From Chrysochromulina tobinii (lineage: Eukaryota; Haptophyta; Prymnesiales; Chrysochromulinaceae), in contig JWZX01002658.1 of NCBI GenBank assembly GCA_001275005.1, positions 1-11,833 of the forward strand: a stretch of DNA of 11,833 bases. Reading direction: 5' to 3'. The position numbers were made by a program, and so were the translations under genes. Positions within the stretch are counted from its first letter, which is position 1, and each line of letters begins with the position of its first letter. Of the stretch, positions 8,034 through 11,833 are shown one piece after another. A model generated the notes under the pieces. The model had not been told where the DNA came from. It saw only the letters and a program-made list of their open reading frames with translations, and did no database searches.

Positions 8034-8038
8034 TTATA
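8031..8038 (-). promoter_or_regulatory. TATAAAAA element on the minus strand
   Basis: A TATA-like octamer directly before the orphan open frame and just downstream of the GC hairpin in - strand orientation. It suggests a promoter, but no intact gene with a start codon follows before 7578. Confidence 0.35.
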
Positions 8039-8052
8039 CGGGTCTAAAACCT

Positions 8053-8073
8053 CCCCCCTACACCTAGGCGGGG
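8053..8073. other. GC-rich hairpin
   Basis: CCCCCCTA, a CACC loop and TAGGCGGGG can pair as an eight-base stem with one bulged C at 8069. It stands 15 bp upstream of the - strand TATAAAAA at 8038-8031. Confidence 0.6.
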
Positions 8074-8508
8074 GTGTGAACGACTTTTTAGTGAGCGAAA
8101 CGACACCTAAGCGCCGTCGTGAGCACATGGTCCGTCTGGATAATGTACGCGAGACCGGGTTCCTCCCAGAGAGAAAAAAATGTCCGAGATCGTCCTATAT
8201 CATTATATCTGATAGTTTTATAGCGAGCGGTTAGTTTATATCTGCAACACGCGCGTCTCAGCATGGCTGAATAGAAAGCCCCTGCGCCTGAATGAACGTT
8301 GGTAGTAACGTAGTCCGCCTGTTAACGAAGGTAGGCCATCGCTTGCGTCGTCTGTTAACCGCGCGCGCGCCAGCCGCCGCCGACCGCCCTCTCGCCTGCC
8401 CATCGTACCGGTCGACCGCAATCCCAGACGAAAAGTCATGGCCAAGGGCACAGCTGCGAGGCAGGGGCGAGGTGAGTCACGAGGCCGGGCTGAAAGGAAG
8501 ACTGCCGT

Positions 8509-8525
8509 GACTCGTGAGGCGAGTC
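8509..8525. other. Small hairpin just past the transporter stop
   Basis: GACTCG and CGAGTC pair around a 5-base loop, 13 bp beyond the transporter stop codon on its 3' side. It could be a 3' untranslated structure; it is short enough to be chance. Confidence 0.35.
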
Positions 8526-8537
8526 TAAATGGCAGTC

Positions 8538-9695
8538 TCAATCGAGCTTCCTGGAAAGTAGCTCTTGTAGCTTCTTGGTTCGGGCGGCAGCAGCGCGTGA
8601 GGAGCTGTCGGGAGTCTTCTTCGGAGATGGCTTGAGCCTCTTAGGCGACCTAGGCGCCCTCGAAGGGCTGCTGGTGCGCGTCGGCACCGTGGGCTCGCTC
8701 GCCGCCTTTGCGACGCTCGGCGCGTCCGATTGGATGGCGCCTGCCATCCCGCTCTTGCCTACCTGGATCCTCGCGTAGACGGCAGCACCGGCGCACACGC
8801 ACAGAGCCCCGAGCACGTTCTGCGCCGTGCAAGGGTTGCCTTGCAGGAAGAAGCCAGAGGCAAAGACGATGAAGAGGCGTCGCACGGTGTCAACGATGGC
8901 GAGCGTAAGTGGAGAGAGCATCGCGATCGCCATCATCTGCACAATCTGCTCGGAAAAGTAGAAGGCACCATCCAATGCGCACATCCCAGCGAGTCGTGAC
9001 GCCGTCGGGCTCACGAAGGCCGCGCCCAGGCGTGTGCCGCCGCCGCTGTACGCCCAAAAGGGCATGAGGCACGTGAGGGCGACCTCACAGATCCAGCACT
9101 GCAGCTCCCCTGGGCTTGGTGCCCCAGCGGTGCTCGCGGTCGCCATGCGCTGCGCAAGAGAGTTGACACCGACGAGACAAGACACAGAGCCCAGAGCGCT
9201 CGCGATCGCTTTCGGGTTGAGATGGGCGCTGCTCGCGTCGGAAACGGCAAGGCAGAAGCCGAGGATGATCGGGCAGAGCGTCAGGAGGACGGCGGTCTCG
9301 TGCCTATGGCCTTGCAGCACCTGGAGCACGACCACGAAGAGTGGATTGGTCGCGCGGATGGTCTGCGCGAGGCTGATCGGCAGCCCGAGACTGAGCCCAT
9401 AGATGAAGAGCCGACATGCACCGAGGTGCAGTGCACCAACGAGCAGAAGGGATCCAAGCTTCTCGCGAGGAGGCAGCGCACGTGCACCCTGGACCTTGAG
9501 CTTGGTGCCAGCGATCGCCACGGTGATTGCCAGCTCGATCAGCGTGAGGTCGATCGAGAGACCGCCGGCAGACTCGAGAGTCTTCATCAGGCGAGGCGTC
9601 ACGTCGTTGAAGCCCGCGGACAGGAAGAACCAGGAGGCGAGCAGCACGCCGATGGGCACGCTCGCCGTCGCCTCGAGGGCCTTTGTCTGCGACAT
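8538..9695 (-). CDS. TPT/SLC35-type drug-metabolite superfamily transporter
   Basis: A single-exon 385-residue membrane protein, starting at ATG 9695 (G at -3). Hydrophobic segments run through residues 12-310, enough for about nine or ten helices as in the triose-phosphate/nucleotide-sugar transporter families. FNDVTPRLMKTL (29-40) and RATNPLFVVVLQVLQG (114-129) sit at the expected places. The region SPLTLAIVDTVRRLFIVFAS (261-280) parallels the family's conserved Asn-Thr-x-Lys-Arg signature as Asp269-Thr270-Val271-Arg272-Arg273, followed by NVLGALCVCAGAAVYAR (293-309). These carriers exchange sugar nucleotides or phosphorylated C3-C6 metabolites across Golgi, ER or plastid membranes. No plastid targeting peptide is visible, which favours the endomembrane system. 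An unusual tail of about 70 residues (315-385) rich in Ser, Pro, Lys and Arg follows the last helix. The substrate is not predictable from sequence; PAPS, GDP-sugar or a phosphate ester are all possible. Confidence 0.9.
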   Translation of the reverse strand: MSQTKALEATASVPIGVLLASWFFLSAGFNDVTPRLMKTLESAGGLSIDLTLIELAITVAIAGTKLKVQGARALPPREKLGSLLLVGALHLGACRLFIYGLSLGLPISLAQTIRATNPLFVVVLQVLQGHRHETAVLLTLCPIILGFCLAVSDASSAHLNPKAIASALGSVSCLVGVNSLAQRMATASTAGAPSPGELQCWICEVALTCLMPFWAYSGGGTRLGAAFVSPTASRLAGMCALDGAFYFSEQIVQMMAIAMLSPLTLAIVDTVRRLFIVFASGFFLQGNPCTAQNVLGALCVCAGAAVYARIQVGKSGMAGAIQSDAPSVAKAASEPTVPTRTSSPSRAPRSPKRLKPSPKKTPDSSSRAAAARTKKLQELLSRKLD

Positions 9696-9832
9696 CCCAA
9701 AAACCGGTACGGGAATCTAAATAGACAAGTAAAAGGATTGAGTTTGTAACCACAATGCAGCGGCCAGCGGCCCTGCACTAGTCCCTGCACAGTGCAGGTC
9801 CACATCTCTCCTCTGCCTTGACCTGCCTTGAC
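9696..9832. promoter_or_regulatory. Divergent promoter spacer with perfect palindrome
   Basis: Only 137 bp separate the transporter ATG (-) from the ATG at 9833 (+), so this should hold both promoters. It contains CCTGCAC-A-GTGCAGG (9784-9798), a perfect 7+1+7 inverted repeat. A further half-site CCCTGCAC lies at 9771-9778, and the tandem repeat TGCCTTGAC lies at 9814-9822 and 9824-9832 next to the + strand start. No clear TATA box is seen. Confidence 0.55.
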
Positions 9833-10628
9833 ATGAAGCATGCATTGCTTTCTTCCGTTTCTTTCAGTTTGGCTTTTGCTGGTTCCGGTTTGCAGGACCC
9901 ACACTCGTACTTGGTTCCAAAAAACATGGGAAGGTGCGGTGGCAGCGGCGTGGGCATGAAGCTTGCGTCAGGCGGCCGATTTCGCATCGAACCATGGCTA
10001 GCGGAGGGCCTTATTCCGGCCTCGCCACGAACTCAACCGGATCAAGAGCCAGGTGTCCAAGCTACTCGTGGTCCGCAACCGCGAACAAGTGACTGGTCCC
10101 CAATCTGGTCTACGACGCTTACCAATCCGCCGATCAACAAATTCAAAACAAAGGACGGCGGCGCAAGGTATGTGCCTTCAAATCATCCTCACAATAATCA
10201 CCTCAAGCCTTGAACCTGCTCCCTTCCTGCATACACCTGAGCTTACACCTTCGAAACACCTTCGTCCTTCGACCTTGATCCTTGTCTTCGAAATCCGCAG
10301 CCCGCGGTGGGAGCGAAACCGCGGCCCGTACGAACGTGAAGACCTGTCCGAGTTGACAGAGCCATCGGTGACGGGTGCCACCTACTTGGGCGTGCCGCCA
10401 ACGGGTGGTTTCGACACCGCACTCATCACTCGTTACGGCCAGTCACAGTATCACAGACAGAAGGCAGGAGGAGTCTCGGAATTGCTCGGCGTTCAGCAGC
10501 TGGCTCGCGGGCCGTACACTGCAGAGCTTGCTCCGTTTGGCATTGCGCCCATCAGAGGCCGGGGCCGGGACGAAGGGTTTGCGAGGCGGTCTGGAAGGTC
10601 CTTGTCGCCCCCCAAGTCGCCTCGCTGA
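9833..10628 (+). CDS. Two-exon protein of unknown function
   Basis: Exon 1 (9833-10167) ends at donor AG/GTATGT and exon 2 (10301-10628) begins after TCTTCGAAATCCGCAG. The 133-nt intron joins the two in phase at Ser112, giving 220 residues. The first ATG is followed by a mildly hydrophobic stretch (MKHALLSSVSFSLAFAGSG) that could be a signal peptide. A second ATG at 9926 with optimal context (A at -3, G at +4) is an alternative start. The best protein-like part straddles the junction: NPPINKFKTKDGGA then SPRWERNRGPYERED. It is followed by a Gly/Pro-rich region and a basic C-terminus (RSLSPPKSPR). In exon 1 a second frame (about 10029-10092) also reads as a convincing helix (ELNRIKSQVSKLLVVRNREQ), so the 5' structure may contain another intron. 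No family was recognised. Confidence 0.55.
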
Positions 10629-10954
10629 GATTTATCGCTGAGAGAGATGACTGAGAGAAGGAACATTGATTCGTCGGCAGGCTGGAGATCGTAGGAAGAT
10701 CGCAGGCCAGTCAGTCAGTCCACAGCGAGAGGTATACTTCAGTACGGTATACATGTAGAAGCAAAAGCAAGCCGTCGCAGGTGCCTATGGTGCACCCAGC
10801 AGGCCAGGGGCTTCATGGTCGCCCCACTGCCAGGCATGAAGCCAGGGACTTTGACCTGTCGTGAGAAGTTTGTGCGAGTTGCTGTGTTGTGAGAAGTTGT
10901 GAAACAGATGAACGCTATCCACGGGCTGTTCATGCGGGGCAGCCGTCCGAAGGC
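10629..10954. promoter_or_regulatory. Upstream region of the EF-hand gene
   Basis: Spacer of 326 bp between two + strand genes. It contains GAGAG-rich sequence (about 10630-10660), a CAGTCAGTCAGTC run near 10710, and two GGTATAC palindromic blocks (about 10731 and 10747). An in-frame TGA at 10862 precedes the ATG at 10955. No other gene is seen. Confidence 0.4.
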
Positions 10955-11833
10955 ATGCCGCCGCAGAAGGACGACTTTATCGAGAAAGAGATCGTGCAAG
11001 CCTTCGACCTGTATGATGCGGACCACAGCGGCGCCATCGATGCGACTGAGCTGCGCTCTGCTCTGCAGGCGGTCGGGCTCACCGTTACCGGCACCCAGGT
11101 TGACTTCATGCTGCGTAAGTACGACGACGACCGGAACATGACGCTGCAGCTGCCCGAGTTCGCGCAGCTCGTGCGCGATTTGAAGGTCAATTCGCCCGAG
11201 AGCGTCCAGCGCCGGATGGACCTGCGCACGCACCCGCTCGTCGTCGAGGCGCTCGACGCGTGGTGGCAGACGGCGGAGAGCTCCATGGAGGAGCAGTACA
11301 AGGCGGCGCCGGCGGGCGTGAAGCCGCGCGTGGGCGAGCTTCAGCAGGAACAGTACGTGATCATCATGCGCAAAATATCCAAGGCCCTCCTCGAGAAGTA
11401 CGACGAGGAGGAGGCCGACGCGACCGCACGGGAAGACTGGGAGAGTGACCGGCGCGGGCACGACTTCCTTGACGCCGAGCTGTTCAAAGACGGCATCTTC
11501 GAGCTCGCGGACCTATGGACGAACACGGTTTCGGGCGCCGAGTATGCGGCCTTCTTGTGGAAGCTCTTCAACGAGGTCGCCGTCAAGGTGGACGAAGACT
11601 CGCCTTCTGCTTCGCCGCAGCTCGCCGGTTTCCAAAAGTTCAACTCGAAGCCGAAGGCGGCAGTGTCGCCTCGACGGCGGTTTTGGAAGCCGGACGAGGC
11701 GATCTCGTGGGGCGGGTACACCGAAGGACAGGTCGAGGAGAAGCCTACGCTCTTTGTGCCCGAGCGCATCTCGAGTGCGAGTAGAAGAGGTACGCCCTCG
11801 CGCGCCGCGACACCCGCCGCCACGACACGCCCG
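10955..11833 (+). CDS. EF-hand calcium-binding protein, 3' end outside window
   Basis: The ATG at 10955 (G at -3) is the first in frame after a stop at 10862, and 293 codons run open to the window edge. Loop 1, DADHSGAIDATE (21-32), is a complete EF-hand with Asp, Asp, Ser, Gly, Ile, Asp and Glu at the ligand positions. Loop 2, DDDRNMTLQLPE (57-68), keeps Asp1, Asp3, Asn5 and Glu12 but has Met in place of the position-6 glycine, so binding may be weaker. A long acidic helical region (about 80-215) follows with the block FELADLWTNTVSGAEYAAFL, which reads like a conserved domain I half-recognise from protist and flagellar proteins but cannot name. The tail beyond 225 is Ser/Lys/Arg-rich. Likely a cytosolic or cytoskeletal calcium sensor; an upstream non-coding exon is possible. 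Confidence 0.82.
   Translation, partial: MPPQKDDFIEKEIVQAFDLYDADHSGAIDATELRSALQAVGLTVTGTQVDFMLRKYDDDRNMTLQLPEFAQLVRDLKVNSPESVQRRMDLRTHPLVVEALDAWWQTAESSMEEQYKAAPAGVKPRVGELQQEQYVIIMRKISKALLEKYDEEEADATAREDWESDRRGHDFLDAELFKDGIFELADLWTNTVSGAEYAAFLWKLFNEVAVKVDEDSPSASPQLAGFQKFNSKPKAAVSPRRRFWKPDEAISWGGYTEGQVEEKPTLFVPERISSASRRGTPSRAATPAATTRP

Larger units (their letters stand above)
7579..8537. other. Long spacer with promoter elements and a gene remnant
   Basis: This lies between the sulfotransferase start (7578) and the transporter stop (8538), both on the - strand. It contains the TATA-like site for the sulfotransferase, an orphan coding-like frame (7761-8033), a second - strand TATAAAAA (8038-8031) and a GC hairpin (8053-8073). 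From 8240 to 8537 I see only the transporter's 3' flank, with short repeats of the type CTGTTAAC and a small hairpin (8509-8525). Confidence 0.5.

Noticed and set aside
7779-8234. Plus-strand open frame of 151 codons
   Set aside because: It lies opposite the minus-strand stretch with much stronger third-position G/C bias, has a non-ATG start, and its peptide is Arg/Gly-rich shadow-like sequence crossing a hairpin and TATA elements.
9222-9749. Plus-strand open frame of 175 codons
   Set aside because: It is antisense to the transporter, whose membrane helices and family signature are clear; the plus-strand peptide is a Glu/Arg/His-rich mirror of that coding sequence.
1-11833. CRISPR arrays, tRNA, rRNA, transposons and viral genes
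   Set aside because: No regularly spaced repeats, cloverleaf or rRNA-like segments, transposase or reverse transcriptase motifs were found on either strand by reading.

Overview
The window looks like nuclear DNA of a GC-rich eukaryotic microalga, most likely a haptophyte or a similar marine protist. Three things point to a eukaryote: reading frames joined across short GT-AG introns (71, 91, 95 and 133 nt) with matching phases, ATG starts in good Kozak context, and GC-rich third positions. The gene types (Golgi-type sulfotransferases, one with a cysteine-rich lectin-like domain, and a TPT/nucleotide-sugar-type transporter) fit an alga that makes sulfated surface polysaccharides. The taxon is an inference; no marker gene is present.

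Layout from left to right. (1) 1-1150, + strand: a low-complexity Ala/Ser/Asp-rich open frame containing a vertebrate-type telomeric repeat, open at the window's left edge. (2) 1151-1841: non-coding space between convergent genes, with small repeats. (3) 1842-2993, - strand: a basic, helix-rich hypothetical protein that may have extra 5' exons up to about 3500. (4) 3518-5560, - strand: a three-exon sulfotransferase with a signal anchor and an apple/PAN-like cysteine domain. (5) 6104-7578, - strand: a second, divergent two-exon sulfotransferase. (6) 7761-8033, - strand: an orphan stretch with coding-like composition, perhaps a last exon or gene remnant, whose stop codon overlaps the likely TATA box of gene 5. 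(7) 8538-9695, - strand: a single-exon drug/metabolite transporter of the TPT/SLC35 type with a charged C-terminal tail. (8) 9833-10628, + strand: a probable two-exon gene of unknown function, divergent from gene 7 across a 137-bp spacer with a perfect palindrome. (9) 10955 to the right edge, + strand: an EF-hand protein that is still open at the window's end.

Genes 4, 5 and 7 could share a theme: two secretory-pathway sulfotransferases next to a transporter of the class that imports sugar nucleotides or phosphorylated metabolites into organelles. Their transcription is separate, so this is neighbourhood rather than an operon. No tRNA, rRNA, CRISPR array or intact transposable element was recognised. 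Spliced models were built by eye from phase and splice-site consensus and need transcript support.
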